Source of the DNA: Candidatus Bathyarchaeota archaeon
GTDB taxonomy: Archaea > Thermoproteota > Bathyarchaeia > Bathyarchaeales > Bathycorpusculaceae
DNA length: 64,000 nt
Direction of reading: 5' to 3'
NCBI GenBank assembly: GCA_018396705.1
Contig: JAGTQZ010000002.1
Location: 186,001 to 250,000 of the forward strand
Both the position numbers and the translations under genes were made by a program. The notes below the pieces were generated by a model. It had not been told where the DNA came from, did no database searches, and saw nothing but the letters and a program-made list of their open reading frames with translations. This document shows, piece after piece, positions 17,018 to 26,054 of this stretch (positions within the stretch are counted from its first letter, which is position 1; each line of letters starts with the position of its first letter).

Positions 17018-17983
17018 TTGAAAAAGATAACCATAACAGAAAGTTATGGTGTGGAAAAGCCTTTGAAAAGCGGACGTTTGAGAGTTGAATTGGCGGGTTT
17101 AAGCCTTAAAAACCCCATCATGCTGGCTTCTGGAATTTTAGGGTATTCAGCTGAAACTCTTAAAGGCATTGTTGAAGGCGGTGCAGGAGCCGTGGTAACA
17201 AAGTCTGTTGGCTTAAAGCCTAGAAGTGGCTACGCGAATCCAACAGTGGTTCAAGTTACATACGGCTTGATAAATGCCATGGGGCTTCCAAACCCCGGGA
17301 TAGATGAGTTTACACAAGACATTAGGGAAGCCAAAGCTGTCTTAAAAGTCCCCCTAATAGTGAGCGTTTATGGATTCACGGCTGAAGAATATGCGGTTGT
17401 AGCTGAAAAAGCGGTGAAAGCCGGAGCAGACGCCATAGAGCTTAACGTTTCATGCCCTCATGTCAGGGAGACCGGTGCAGAAATTGGACAAAATCCCGGA
17501 GTTTTAGCTGAAGTTGTGAGAAAAGTTAAGAGCGCTGTGAATAAGCCTGTTATTGCTAAACTTTCACCCAACGTTACGGACATAGCAGAAATAGCTGAAG
17601 CCGCTGTTAAAGCCGGGGCGGACGCGATAACTGCCATAAACACGGTTAAGGCTATGGCTATAGACGCTGAAACAGCAAAACCTATGCTTGGAAACAAGAG
17701 GGGCGGCTTGTCGGGTCCAGCTATAAAACCCATCGCAGTTCGATGCGTCTACGACATCTATGAAAGAGTGAAAGTTCCCATAATTGGATGCGGCGGCATA
17801 ACCAGCTGGCGGGACGCTGTGGAGTTCATACTTGCCGGAGCCTCAGCCGTCCAAATTGGAACAGCCATAGCTCTAAAAGGACCAAAAATTTTCAAGTCCA
17901 TAGCCTCGGGGATAAACGCCTACCTAAAAAGGAAAAGTTTACAGAGCGTGAAAGAAATTGTCGGCTTGGCTCACCGCAATTAA
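17018..17983 (+). CDS. pyrD: Dihydroorotate dehydrogenase B, catalytic subunit
   Basis: FMN enzyme of pyrimidine synthesis converting dihydroorotate to orotate. The barrel begins with LKNPIMLASGILGYS. The class 1B active-site cysteine lies in ELNVSCPHV, and KLSPNVTDI and GCGGITSWRDAVEFILAGAS are phosphate/FMN-binding elements. The TTG start at 17018 gives a normal length of 321. It overlaps pyrK by 26 bases, so the two subunits are co-translated. Confidence 0.93.
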   Translation: MKKITITESYGVEKPLKSGRLRVELAGLSLKNPIMLASGILGYSAETLKGIVEGGAGAVVTKSVGLKPRSGYANPTVVQVTYGLINAMGLPNPGIDEFTQDIREAKAVLKVPLIVSVYGFTAEEYAVVAEKAVKAGADAIELNVSCPHVRETGAEIGQNPGVLAEVVRKVKSAVNKPVIAKLSPNVTDIAEIAEAAVKAGADAITAINTVKAMAIDAETAKPMLGNKRGGLSGPAIKPIAVRCVYDIYERVKVPIIGCGGITSWRDAVEFILAGASAVQIGTAIALKGPKIFKSIASGINAYLKRKSLQSVKEIVGLAHRN

Positions 17984-18785
17984 CAAGCACAGGATAACCC
18001 GCATACTAAACGTGGAAAACGTCAGCCCAACAGTGAAAACCTTTACTTTCATGGATAGATTGTGCGCCAAAGCAAAACCCGGACAATTTTTAATGCTATG
18101 GGTTCCTGGAGTGGATGAAATTCCACTAAGCATTTTTGATGCAGACCGTGAAAAGGCGATAGTTTCAGTTGCTGTTAAACGGGTTGGCGAGGCAACTCAA
18201 GCGTTGCACAGTATGAAAGTAGGCGGCTGGATAGGGGTGCGTGGACCCTTTGGGAACAGTTTCACGCATAAAAAGGGTGAAACCCTACTGGTTGGAGGCG
18301 GTGTCGGCATAGCTCCGCTAACTTTTCTAGCCAAAGAGTTAATTAACCAAAAAACTTCAAAAACTGTGGCGATTGTAGGCGCCAAGACAAAAGAAGAGCT
18401 TATTTTCCTAGATAGGTTGAGGGAGCTTTGCGGAGAAGAAAACGTTCTAGCAGCCACTGAGGATGGAAGCTATGGTGTGAAAGGCTTGGCTTCAGATCTT
18501 GCGAAGTCGATGATGGAAAGAGAAAAGTTTAATGTGGTTTATGCTTGTGGTCCGGAGCTGATGACGCGGGCAGTTTTAGACCTTGCTGAAAGGTTTGGCG
18601 TTTATGCTGAGGCAAGCCTTGAAAGGCTTATACGGTGCGCCATTGGCATTTGCGGAAGCTGTGTCATAGGTAGTTTCCGCGTCTGCAGAGATGGCCCGGT
18701 TTTCAACATAAACCAGTTGAAAACTGTTAAAAGCGAATTCGGCGTCTGGAAACGAGACTTCAACGGAAAAAGGACACCAGTTTAA
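17958..18785 (+). CDS. pyrK: Dihydroorotate dehydrogenase electron-transfer subunit
   Basis: Passes electrons from PyrD FMN to NAD through FAD and a [2Fe-2S] cluster. The FAD site is IPLSIFDAD, the NAD site VGGGVGIAPLTFLA, and the cluster ligands C-x4-C-x2-C and a fourth Cys appear in RCAIGICGSC and FRVCRDGPVF near the C-terminus. There is no ATG near the N-terminus; the TTG at 17958 inside pyrD is the likely start. Length 275. Confidence 0.92.
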   Translation: MSAWLTAINKHRITRILNVENVSPTVKTFTFMDRLCAKAKPGQFLMLWVPGVDEIPLSIFDADREKAIVSVAVKRVGEATQALHSMKVGGWIGVRGPFGNSFTHKKGETLLVGGGVGIAPLTFLAKELINQKTSKTVAIVGAKTKEELIFLDRLRELCGEENVLAATEDGSYGVKGLASDLAKSMMEREKFNVVYACGPELMTRAVLDLAERFGVYAEASLERLIRCAIGICGSCVIGSFRVCRDGPVFNINQLKTVKSEFGVWKRDFNGKRTPV

Positions 18786-18815
18786 GGCATTAAATATAAA
18801 AGGAGCATTAGCTGG

Positions 18816-19313
18816 GTGCCTATAACACCTCTTCATGCGTCGGCTTTCATTTTCCTATACTTTAAGGATAAACAACGAATAGATCCTTTGGCTCTAGCGG
18901 TTTCAACAACCTTCGTAGACCTTGAACCACTCTACTATGCTATTTTAGGCGAACCCTTAGATCATAGAATTTTGCACGGGTTCACCCTCGCCTTAACTCT
19001 ATACCCAATCCTTGTCACCATCGTAGTCTACATGGTTGAGAGACTTTTCGAGAAAAAGTTATGGGGCATATATACTTGGTTAAGGCTTAAACCGGTTAAA
19101 GCACGGTACCCGCTAGGAACCATATACTTGTTAAGTCTTTTCGGCGGTTTCAGCCACATATTTCTAGACATGTTCACACATCCGGAAATGCTTTGGGTGT
19201 TATACCCCTTCGCCAATGGAAACCCATTCTACTTGTGGCAAGCATCCATAATTGTAGAAGTTGCAGTAGTAGTGCTTTCTTTATACTCGTTGAGGTGTTG
19301 GCTAAAAAACTAG
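18816..19313 (+). CDS. DUF4184-like membrane protein
   Basis: A 165-residue protein with about four hydrophobic segments. It starts MPITPLHASAFIFLYF and continues with a VSTTFVDLEPLYY segment and a GGFSHIFLDMFTHPE segment, resembling DUF4184 and the wider YdjM-like membrane hydrolase group, whose conserved His/Asp residues may bind metal. The GTG start has AGGAG 10 bases upstream. It follows pyrK by 30 bases and may be in its transcript. Function is unknown. Confidence 0.65.
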   Translation: MPITPLHASAFIFLYFKDKQRIDPLALAVSTTFVDLEPLYYAILGEPLDHRILHGFTLALTLYPILVTIVVYMVERLFEKKLWGIYTWLRLKPVKARYPLGTIYLLSLFGGFSHIFLDMFTHPEMLWVLYPFANGNPFYLWQASIIVEVAVVVLSLYSLRCWLKN

Positions 19314-19442
19314 AGAGGGGCATCCGATTTTAACCGTCGCAAAACCCGTAGATTTTTACTGTTTATGGGCTGTGTTAATTTCAAAAAGGTTATATTTTGC
19401 TTGGGTTATTTTGTTGTGTTTGCGGGTGTGTTGTGATGAAAG

Positions 19443-22400
19443 GTGACCGCCAAATTAGAAGCTAATCTTAATACGCTGCTAGGCATGGATTACCGCCCGC
19501 TTGAAATTGAAAAAGAAATCCGTGAGTTCTGGGAGAAAAATCGCATACAGGAGAAGCTAACTGAACATCGTGAAAAAAGCAACGTGGGTGTCTTAGGATG
19601 GGTTGAGGGCCCGCCAACGTTGAACGGCATACCCCACGTGGGTCACGCTAGAGGCCGTGTAATGAAAGACTTATGGTTCCGATGGAAGACTATGCAGGGC
19701 TTCTTCGTGCCTTTCTGGGCGGGCTGGGACTGTCAAGGCTTACCGGTGGAGCTTGAAGTAGAAAAGCTGCTGGGCGTACGCACAAAAAAGGAACTGCTAG
19801 AGCGGGTTGGCGAAGAACGCTTCGTAGAAGAATGCAAGAAAACCATTATGCGTTACCATAAAGAGTGGGTGGAAGCCGACCGCAAACTCGGCATGTTTAT
19901 AGACCAGAAAAAAGCTTACTGGACCTATTTAGACAATTATATAGAGCGAGAATGGCAGTACCTCAAACGCGCCTGGGAGCAAGGCCTCCTAGAAGAAGGC
20001 TACTACGTGGTGGCTTATTGTCCCGGCTGCCAGACAAGCCTAAGCAGCGCCGAAGTTGGGTATGAAGGCTCATATGTGGAGGTGGAAGATCCATCTCTAT
20101 ACTTCAAATTTAGAGTAGCCGACAAACCAGACGAGTATTTCCTAGCTTGGACAACGATGCCCTTCACAGTTGTAACGGACTTAATGTTGGCGGTGCATCC
20201 TGAAGCTGAATACGCCAAAGTTCAGGTTGACAGCGAGAAATGGATAATGGCGAGGCAGCGCGTTGAACCTGTGATGCAGGAGCTTGGCATAAAAGACTAC
20301 AGCATAGTCGAAATAGTTCCGGGTAAAAGCCTTGAAGGTGTAAAATATGATTATCCATTTAAGGATTTGATTCCGAAGCAAGCGGAGCTGGATAGGCATC
20401 CGCTAGTGCATCGGATTGTCTGCGAAGAATTCGTGGATATAAACACCGCTACTGGCGTTGTGCACCTTTCGCCTGGCAACGGTGAAGAGGATTTCGTCGC
20501 CGCTCAAAAGCGGGGTGTTCCAGTTTTCGCCCCCTTTGATGACGAGGTAAAGTTCACCAGCGAAGCAGGCTTCTTCCAAGGCGTTTTTGCAAGAGACGCT
20601 GATGGCATGGTTATTGAGGAACTGCGCAAAAGAGGACTGCTCGTTAAAGCCGACAAGATAAGGCATGAATATCCAACCTGCTGGCGATCCCACCACAAGC
20701 TGGTTTGGCTTGCCAGACGTGAATACTTCTTAAGAACAGACCGCATAAACGACAAGGTTGTGGCCGCAGCGGAGAAAGTCGAATACTTCTTCGAAGCCCC
20801 GAAAAACCGCTTCCTCTCCTTCCTAAAGGAAGGAAAACCATGGTGCATTTCGAGAGAACGTGTTTGGGGCGCCCCATTGCCCATATGGGTTTGCGAAAAA
20901 TGTGGAGCAAAAACGTTCGTAGCAAGCAAAAAGGAGCTTGTTGAAAAGGCCTTGGAAAAGCCTCCGCCAAACTTTGAGCTCCACAAACCATGGATAGACC
21001 GTATAAAGATAAAGTGCGAAAAATGTGGAGGCATCATGCACCGTGAGCCCTTCGTCCTAGACACGTGGCACAATAGCGGCGCATCACCCTATGCAAGGTT
21101 CACGGATGAAGAGTTCGCCAAATACGTGCCAGTGGCCTTCCTCACAGAGGGTATAGATCAAACTCGAGGGTGGGCAAACTCGCTGCTGCTGGAGCATGTT
21201 ATATTGACTGGAAGGGCGGAAGCTCCCTACAAGGCTTTCCTTTTCCAAGGGTTAACTCAAGACGCTAGGGGTAGGAAGATGAGCAAAAGCTTAGGTAACA
21301 TAATAGAGGTGAACAAGCTTCTGGAGAAGGCTTCAGCTGATGTCTGCAGGTTCTACATGCTAAGGAAATGCTCGCCTATAGACTTCATGAACTTCGACCT
21401 AAATGAGATGAACCGCCGCCCCTACCAAGTGCTTGCAACCCTATACCACTTGAACAGGTTCTTTGTGCAAAACGCTGAATATGACAACTTCAACCCGCAA
21501 AATCACACGTTGGACTGGGCGAAAACCAATGACTTACTTAAAAAACCAGATTTCTGGCTGCTCTCGAAACTTCAGGAAATTATAAGTGACTACACGGCGA
21601 ATTTGGAGAAATGCGAATTTAATACAGCGCTTGCGAAACTCGAAGAATTTGTTGTGGAAACTGTGAGCCGCCTATACGTGCCAATGATAAGAAAGGAGCT
21701 TTGGACAGATGATCCTGAAACTCTAAACCGCAGATTGGCCATATACGCAACTTTATGGCACGTGCTAAAAACAACAATACTAATGTTCAACCCGGTGACA
21801 CCATTCCTATGCGAGGCGCTATACCAGAAAATCTACAGGCGCCTCGACCCAACATTGCCAGAATCCGTAAACTTCGAAAGCTGGCCGGAGCCCAGCAAAA
21901 GCCTCCGCAACAAGGCCTTAGAAGAAGAGTTCGAGATAATGTTGGAATGTGTTTCACTGGTCTATTCCGCACGTCAATCAGCTAAAATCAAGCGGAGATG
22001 GCCCTTGAGGAAAATGTTGATCGTCGCCAGTGAAAAAGTCTTTAAAGCCCTCAAAAGCCTAAACGATATCTTGCTGGAGCTTACCAACGTGAAAGAAGCA
22101 GAATGCGCGCAGGAACTCCCGGAAAGCGTTAAAGCTGAAGTTGACGCGGGAAGATTTATTGAAGCCTCTGAAAAAGGTATAAACGTGTACTTGGACGTTT
22201 ACAGGGACGAGATGCTTCTAGGTGAAGGCCTCATGCGCGACATAGCCAGAAGAGTCCAATCCCTAAGAAAGGAGTTAGGCTATGTGCCAACAGACATCCT
22301 TGAAACCGTCCACGTAGCTGGATTAGACGAAGAAAGCATAAGGCTTCTGAAGCCTTACGTTAACGAAATGAGAGAACTCGTCCGCGCCAAAAAAGTTCAA

Positions 22401-22484
22401 CTTTATACAAACCAAAACAATGTCGAAGCCAAATGGCATGAATATCCCTTAGATGACAAGAAAGTTTACATTGCCATATCTTAA
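19443..22484 (+). CDS. ileS: Isoleucyl-tRNA synthetase
   Basis: Class Ia synthetase of 1013 residues, the normal archaeal length. HIGH motif HVGH at residues 65-68, WAGWDCQGLPVELEVEK just after it, an editing domain in the middle (WTTMPFTVVTDLMLAVHPEA), zinc-type cysteine pairs (CEKCGAK, CEKCGGI), KMSKS at about residue 613 (GRKMSKSLGN), and the anticodon-binding domain at the end. The start is a GTG at 19443; an ATG at 19485 (MDYRPLEIEKE) is possible. Confidence 0.96.
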   Translation: MTAKLEANLNTLLGMDYRPLEIEKEIREFWEKNRIQEKLTEHREKSNVGVLGWVEGPPTLNGIPHVGHARGRVMKDLWFRWKTMQGFFVPFWAGWDCQGLPVELEVEKLLGVRTKKELLERVGEERFVEECKKTIMRYHKEWVEADRKLGMFIDQKKAYWTYLDNYIEREWQYLKRAWEQGLLEEGYYVVAYCPGCQTSLSSAEVGYEGSYVEVEDPSLYFKFRVADKPDEYFLAWTTMPFTVVTDLMLAVHPEAEYAKVQVDSEKWIMARQRVEPVMQELGIKDYSIVEIVPGKSLEGVKYDYPFKDLIPKQAELDRHPLVHRIVCEEFVDINTATGVVHLSPGNGEEDFVAAQKRGVPVFAPFDDEVKFTSEAGFFQGVFARDADGMVIEELRKRGLLVKADKIRHEYPTCWRSHHKLVWLARREYFLRTDRINDKVVAAAEKVEYFFEAPKNRFLSFLKEGKPWCISRERVWGAPLPIWVCEKCGAKTFVASKKELVEKALEKPPPNFELHKPWIDRIKIKCEKCGGIMHREPFVLDTWHNSGASPYARFTDEEFAKYVPVAFLTEGIDQTRGWANSLLLEHVILTGRAEAPYKAFLFQGLTQDARGRKMSKSLGNIIEVNKLLEKASADVCRFYMLRKCSPIDFMNFDLNEMNRRPYQVLATLYHLNRFFVQNAEYDNFNPQNHTLDWAKTNDLLKKPDFWLLSKLQEIISDYTANLEKCEFNTALAKLEEFVVETVSRLYVPMIRKELWTDDPETLNRRLAIYATLWHVLKTTILMFNPVTPFLCEALYQKIYRRLDPTLPESVNFESWPEPSKSLRNKALEEEFEIMLECVSLVYSARQSAKIKRRWPLRKMLIVASEKVFKALKSLNDILLELTNVKEAECAQELPESVKAEVDAGRFIEASEKGINVYLDVYRDEMLLGEGLMRDIARRVQSLRKELGYVPTDILETVHVAGLDEESIRLLKPYVNEMRELVRAKKVQLYTNQNNVEAKWHEYPLDDKKVYIAIS

Positions 22485-22522
22485 GCTCTGAAAATAATAA
22501 AGAATATCTGGAGGTAAGCACG

Positions 22523-22915
22523 TTGGAGCGAAAAGAAAAAATTAAAATCACATTTAAATCTGGTATAACCATAACATGTGAAATACGCTTCAATGAAAAC
22601 CCGAAAACAGCTGAAGCCTTAATAAGAGCTTTACCTTTCGAGGCAAGAGCCGAGTTCTGGGGCAAAGAAATCTACTTCGCTGCGCCATTCAAAGTTGGCT
22701 TAGAAAAGGCTAAGGAAATTGTGGACTATGGTGACGTAGCCTACTGGCCTGAAGGACCGGCCCTATGCCTTTTCTTCGGACCAACTCTGTCGAGTCCAAA
22801 TCCAAACATAATAAAGCCTTATAGCCCGGTGAACGTGATAGGCAAGATCCTTGAAGATCCGAAAATCCTTGAAAAAGTGGAAGAAGGCGAAAAACTAAAA
22901 GTAGAAAATGCTTAG
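22523..22915 (+). CDS. Cyclophilin-like (DUF3830/TM1367-type) protein
   Basis: A 130-residue small beta-barrel protein. The order KIKITFKSGITITCEI, ALPFEARAEFWGKEIYF, VDYGDVAYWPEGPALCLFFG and SPVNVIGKI matches the cyclophilin-like COG2164 family known from Thermotoga TM1367. Whether it has peptidyl-prolyl isomerase activity is not established. The TTG start is preceded by GGAGGTAAGC about 8 bases upstream. It lies 38 bases after ileS on the same strand. Confidence 0.75.
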   Translation: MERKEKIKITFKSGITITCEIRFNENPKTAEALIRALPFEARAEFWGKEIYFAAPFKVGLEKAKEIVDYGDVAYWPEGPALCLFFGPTLSSPNPNIIKPYSPVNVIGKILEDPKILEKVEEGEKLKVENA

Positions 22916-22921
22916 ATGCAT

Positions 22922-23431
22922 TTATGCTTTTAACTGTTTTATGACCGTCTCCAAGGCTTTTGCCACATTCTCAATCTTGCTTTGAAGCCTTGCGAGTTTT
23001 TCTTGAAGTTCAGCCTTCTCTTTCCGTTCTTTTTCCAGTTCAAGTTTAAGCTTCTCCACTTCCCCTTTTAGAGGGGCTTCAGCTTCCTCAGCAATGAAAG
23101 ATAAAACTTTCTCGCCGCGCACCAGCATTTCATAGGTTTCCCTTACAAGTTTTCCAGCCTCGGTTTTCCCGATTAAATGAGAGCGTATTGTCTGTTCGCC
23201 TCTTCCAAGTTCGTCAGCTATCCTTGGAACCGTCATGCCAGCCTTCTCTCTAGCAATGGCTCCAGCCGCCACAGCCAGCGAATCTATCCATGTTATTCTG
23301 TCTTTAGAGTCTGCGCTACGCATTTTCTCGATAACATCCTGCCTAGAAACCGTTCCAAGCAGAAGGACTGCCTCGAGTTTTTGAATGTCCTCTCTGCCCA
23401 AGGGTTTTAGGGGAATCTCAACTTCACTCAT
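22922..23431 (-). CDS. HTH regulator with C-terminal coiled coil
   Basis: A 169-residue protein. Residues about 35-95 form a helix-turn-helix-like region ([20 protein letters not shown]). The last 60 residues are a strongly charged coiled coil. It overlaps the following KaiC-type ATPase start by 4 bases, so it is the second gene of a two-gene unit. Similar HTH proteins accompany KaiC-like ATPases in archaea, suggesting the pair acts together in signalling. No target can be named. Confidence 0.68.
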   Translation of the reverse strand: MSEVEIPLKPLGREDIQKLEAVLLLGTVSRQDVIEKMRSADSKDRITWIDSLAVAAGAIAREKAGMTVPRIADELGRGEQTIRSHLIGKTEAGKLVRETYEMLVRGEKVLSFIAEEAEAPLKGEVEKLKLELEKERKEKAELQEKLARLQSKIENVAKALETVIKQLKA

Positions 23432-24192
23432 GAGCTTTCACATCCTCCCTCGAAAAAACCTCTTGGGGTTATCCTGATAACTCTATCCGGGTAAACTGTT
23501 ATGCCCTTGCTTGTTATGTCGAAGGGATGCCTCCTCATAGAATGGCTTGTGCCGCGCATCTTCCAAATAATTATCGAGCGTTTGAGTTCCCCTTGAAACT
23601 CGTCTAAGTCAAGTCGGATAATGCCATCGGCGGCATGCTCAACACCCGGACCGCCAAAACCTCGATCTGTAACGCTAACTTGAGAGATAAGGAAGCTTGT
23701 GCAGCCTAAACCAGCCAAAACCTTCTTTATCAGCATGATAGTGGATCTTGCCAGCGCCGGTTTAGTCATGTAAAGCGTTGAGACAGAGTCTATGACAACC
23801 CGTTGGGCGTTCAAGTCGGTGATCGCCTGTCGAATAATATCCAAAAAACTTGGAACATCATCGGGATCCTTAGCAACATAACGTTCTCTTTTTGCCGCTT
23901 CACCAATGCCCGAAGTGAAAGCGTCTACAATGGCAAACTTGCCCTCCTGCTCGTACTTCCTAGGATCCCATCCGAAACGGTCCATGTTAATCCTAACTTG
24001 GACAGGATGCTCCTCCAAAGTCACCAATACGCCGGGCTCCCCAAGCCTAAACCCAGCGTATAGAAACTGCTGGCCAAAAATGGATTTGCCAGTGCCTGGA
24101 CCGCCAGACAAAAGGACAACGTTTCTCCTAGGCAAGCCTCCATTCAATATCTCGTTCATTCCGGGAATCCCAACATCAACACGGTCACTCAT
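23428..24192 (-). CDS. Single-domain KaiC/RadA-like ATPase
   Basis: A RecA-superfamily ATPase of the archaeal KaiC-like type. It opens with [20 protein letters not shown], has Walker A GGPGTGKS at residues 30-37, Walker [12 protein letters not shown], and the late ADGIIRLDL segment followed by [17 protein letters not shown], typical of KaiC domains. These proteins bind ATP and often autophosphorylate; their targets are mostly unknown. It is transcribed away from the archaellum operon, whose ArlH belongs to the same superfamily. Confidence 0.82.
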   Translation of the reverse strand: MSDRVDVGIPGMNEILNGGLPRRNVVLLSGGPGTGKSIFGQQFLYAGFRLGEPGVLVTLEEHPVQVRINMDRFGWDPRKYEQEGKFAIVDAFTSGIGEAAKRERYVAKDPDDVPSFLDIIRQAITDLNAQRVVIDSVSTLYMTKPALARSTIMLIKKVLAGLGCTSFLISQVSVTDRGFGGPGVEHAADGIIRLDLDEFQGELKRSIIIWKMRGTSHSMRRHPFDITSKGITVYPDRVIRITPRGFFEGGCESS

Positions 24193-24318
24193 CCAAAAAC
24201 CCCCAATAACTAGATTATGATTTTATAATAGCATTAAGCATCACAGCATTGAATTTCACTTCTATAAAAGCTTTTCGCATGTTCTTTAAGCACTTAACAC
24301 AGTAAAGGCTTAAAAATA

Positions 24319-24336
24319 GTCCATCCAAAAATGGAC
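24319..24336. other. Hairpin upstream of KaiC-like gene
   Basis: GTCCAT-CCAAAA-ATGGAC forms a perfect 6-bp stem with a 6-base loop. It lies in the 257-base stretch between the KaiC-like gene start and tRNA-Ala; the rest of that stretch shows no gene. It could be part of a 5' leader or a chance structure. Confidence 0.25.
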
Positions 24337-24449
24337 GGTGATAAAGGAACCCTCCTCTTCGCCGACAAAGATGATAAGGGGCATACTCCCGAGCCAACAT
24401 GACACCAGAAAGCCTAAATCCAAAGCAGAATTCCCTATTAAAGGCGGAT

Positions 24450-24523
24450 GGGCCGGTAGTTCAGCTGGCATGAACGCCCGACTCGCACTCGGGAGGTCGC
24501 GGGTTCAAATCCCGCCCGGTCCA
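24450..24523 (+). tRNA. tRNA-Ala(CGC)
   Basis: A full cloverleaf of 74 bases. The acceptor stem GGGCCGG pairs with CCGGTCC and contains a G3-U70 wobble, the alanine identity element. The D stem is GTTC/GAAC, the anticodon stem CCCGA/TCGGG with loop CTCGCAC and anticodon CGC (24484-24486), and the T stem GCGGG/CCCGC with loop TTCAAAT. The discriminator is A. CCA is not encoded and there is no intron. Confidence 0.96.
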
Positions 24524-24529
24524 CTGCGA

Positions 24530-24546
24530 AAACCCCGAGGGGGTTT
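24530..24546 (+). terminator. Hairpin terminator after tRNA-Ala
   Basis: AAACCCC-GAG-GGGGTTT forms a 7-bp stem 7 bases after the tRNA. It is followed by a pyrimidine-rich tract ending in TCTCTTTT, as expected for an archaeal termination region. Confidence 0.5.
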
Positions 24547-24589
24547 CCGCGCTTCCCCCTTTCTCTTTTCCGGTTTGATTTAAAGCTAT

Positions 24590-24756
24590 TTTCTGATTTA
24601 CAGAAGCAGAAGCGGACATATCGATTGGACAAAATACACAGTTTACTTGCCATGTCCCTAAACGGTAAAATAGTGGAATTTCGCTTTAGATTCACAAGTG
24701 ACTTTAGCATAACCTATGAGGGCGCATTGTTTGATGACTTCAAAGTCTACTCATAA
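24590..24756 (+). pseudogene. Decayed C-terminus of a secreted beta-sandwich (MAM/immune-inhibitor-A-like) domain
   Basis: Two adjoining reading frames give a coherent domain end. IDWTKYTVYLP lies in one frame (from about 24623). It is continued in the next frame by NGKIVEFRFRFTSDFSIT, YEGALFDDFKVYS and a stop at 24754-24756. The phrase pattern (D-W-x-K-x-T-V-x-L, G-K-[IV]-x-x-R-F-R-F-x-S-D, D-D-x-x-V) is typical of the last repeat of secreted peptidase-associated domains. There is a one-base frameshift near 24655 and no start or upstream domain. I infer a gene remnant next to the tRNA. Confidence 0.45.
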
Positions 24757-25174
24757 AACAAAAATTGCAATAATATTCCTAGTTGGATATCTAACAAATC
24801 TCTTAATTCTTTTTCTCGAGGTTTCCATTCAAAAAGCAGGCTATTACGGTATAATGAGCGCATCGTTTATTGCGTTACTCTTAGGATTTATTTCTTATCA
24901 TTATATATGTTCATTGAATGCCAAAAATTTTGAGATAGATTTGAAGATGATGTTTCCATTTCAACGTTTACCGCGTCTATTCATTTACCTTTTTCTAAAC
25001 AAATCCGCGCATAGCTACCGCTTATCTCTGCAACAACCACTTTTCAAAACAATCTCAATCAACATAACCAGAACATCCATCATGCACCAGGAAGTTGCGG
25101 GCTCAAATCTTATGGTGTTGATTTTGATTCCGATTCTAATTCATAATTTTTATAAAATTTTGACTTTAAACTAA
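24716..25174 (+). CDS. Doubtful small membrane protein
   Basis: A 152-residue reading frame with two convincing hydrophobic helices in the first 65 residues (IAIIFLVGYLTNLLILFLEV and SASFIALLLGFISYHYI). The C-terminal half has no clear protein character, and part of it covers a tRNA T-arm-like sequence near 25090. It has no ribosome-binding site and overlaps the remnant at 24590-24756. The region is AT-rich and looks decayed, so this may be a chance frame. Confidence 0.25.
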   Translation: MRAHCLMTSKSTHKTKIAIIFLVGYLTNLLILFLEVSIQKAGYYGIMSASFIALLLGFISYHYICSLNAKNFEIDLKMMFPFQRLPRLFIYLFLNKSAHSYRLSLQQPLFKTISINITRTSIMHQEVAGSNLMVLILIPILIHNFYKILTLN

Positions 25175-25190
25175 AAATTTTACAAATATT

Positions 25191-25204
25191 TATTCTGAAT
25201 TCAT
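25191..25204 (+). promoter_or_regulatory. Shared motif upstream of the archaellum machinery operon
   Basis: TATTCTGAATTCAT lies about 60 bases before the first arl gene. Nearly the same sequence occurs twice (TATTCTGAGTTCGT, TATTCTGATTCGTG) about 90-115 bases before the archaellin genes. It may be a common operator or promoter element for the two transcripts. Confidence 0.4.
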
Positions 25205-25262
25205 AGAGTTTAAATGTAAATCACAGATTTGAATAGTGAATCAGCACGTTAGGATGTTCATT

Positions 25263-26054
25263 ATGGCTAAGACAGACAATAACAGAAAAGAAACATCTGA
25301 AATAGCAAAACCGGAATGGGAAGAAGAGAAAATAGAAGAGAGCAAAGAGAAGGAAGAGATCGAAAAGTTAAAACTTAACGTTGAAAAGCTTTCTGAAGAG
25401 CTTAATACCGCTGTGGCTGAGCTTAAAAGGTCAATAATTGACATAAGGTCGGCTGTGAGTGAAATCGAGAATCCCTTCAACCTTCTGCGGGTAGTCACAA
25501 GCGAGAAAGATTTGAAAAAACTAAACCATGAGAGACTCCCTCCAGGCGTTAAGTCGCTGGTAATCGGGAAACCAAAAGAGAAGCTTGAGGAGAAAGGGGA
25601 AGAAGAAAAAGTTTCTCTATCGACAGCCATCCCTACTCCCAAAACTGAAATGTCAAAAGTTGAAGAGGTAAAGGAAGAACCTAAAGCCGAAAGAGAGACG
25701 GAAGTAGAAGAGCGTCGCTTAAAAGCGGAGCGTTTCCCGCGTGGAACAGCCTATCTAAGTTGGGTTTGGTCCCTTTTGGATGTTGGGTTCACGCCAGAAG
25801 ATGTAAGGCAGCTCTCGCAGTCTTATGAACATTTAGGCTTTCTGCCAGAAGGCCGAAGTGAACAAATTTATTCTTTAGCCATTGCCGCTGAAAAAGCCAA
25901 GTCTAAAGGTCTAACCAAAAAGGAATTACTTCTCAACATGTATAAAGCGTCCATACTTTCTGGACTAAGCATAGATGTGGAAGACATAAAACGGCTCATA
26001 GCTATGGCTGAAGGAAGAAAAATCAAAGCAAAAATGGATAAAAGGGTTGAGTGA
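25263..26054 (+). CDS. Archaellum accessory protein, ArlC/D/E- or ArlX-like
   Basis: A soluble protein of 263 residues from the ATG at 25263, chosen because AGGATG lies about 9 bases upstream; a GTG at 25236 adds 9 residues. Residues 10-75 form a charged coiled coil. A linker rich in Glu/Lys follows. The last 100 residues (AYLSWVWSLLDVGFTPEDVR then QLSQSYEHLGFL) resemble the FlaD/E domain that forms the cytosolic ring or links to chemotaxis in other archaea. Its position before arlG matches crenarchaeal arlX. Assignment is by position plus weak domain similarity. Confidence 0.6.
   Translation: MAKTDNNRKETSEIAKPEWEEEKIEESKEKEEIEKLKLNVEKLSEELNTAVAELKRSIIDIRSAVSEIENPFNLLRVVTSEKDLKKLNHERLPPGVKSLVIGKPKEKLEEKGEEEKVSLSTAIPTPKTEMSKVEEVKEEPKAERETEVEERRLKAERFPRGTAYLSWVWSLLDVGFTPEDVRQLSQSYEHLGFLPEGRSEQIYSLAIAAEKAKSKGLTKKELLLNMYKASILSGLSIDVEDIKRLIAMAEGRKIKAKMDKRVE

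Noticed and set aside
20504-21073. Leftward frame of 189 codons inside ileS
   Set aside because: The ileS frame has clear conserved motifs across this segment, so this is a shadow.
24361-24400. Possible C/D-box sRNA (ATGATAA resembling a C box)
   Set aside because: Only 6 of 7 C-box positions match and no CTGA D box follows at the right distance.
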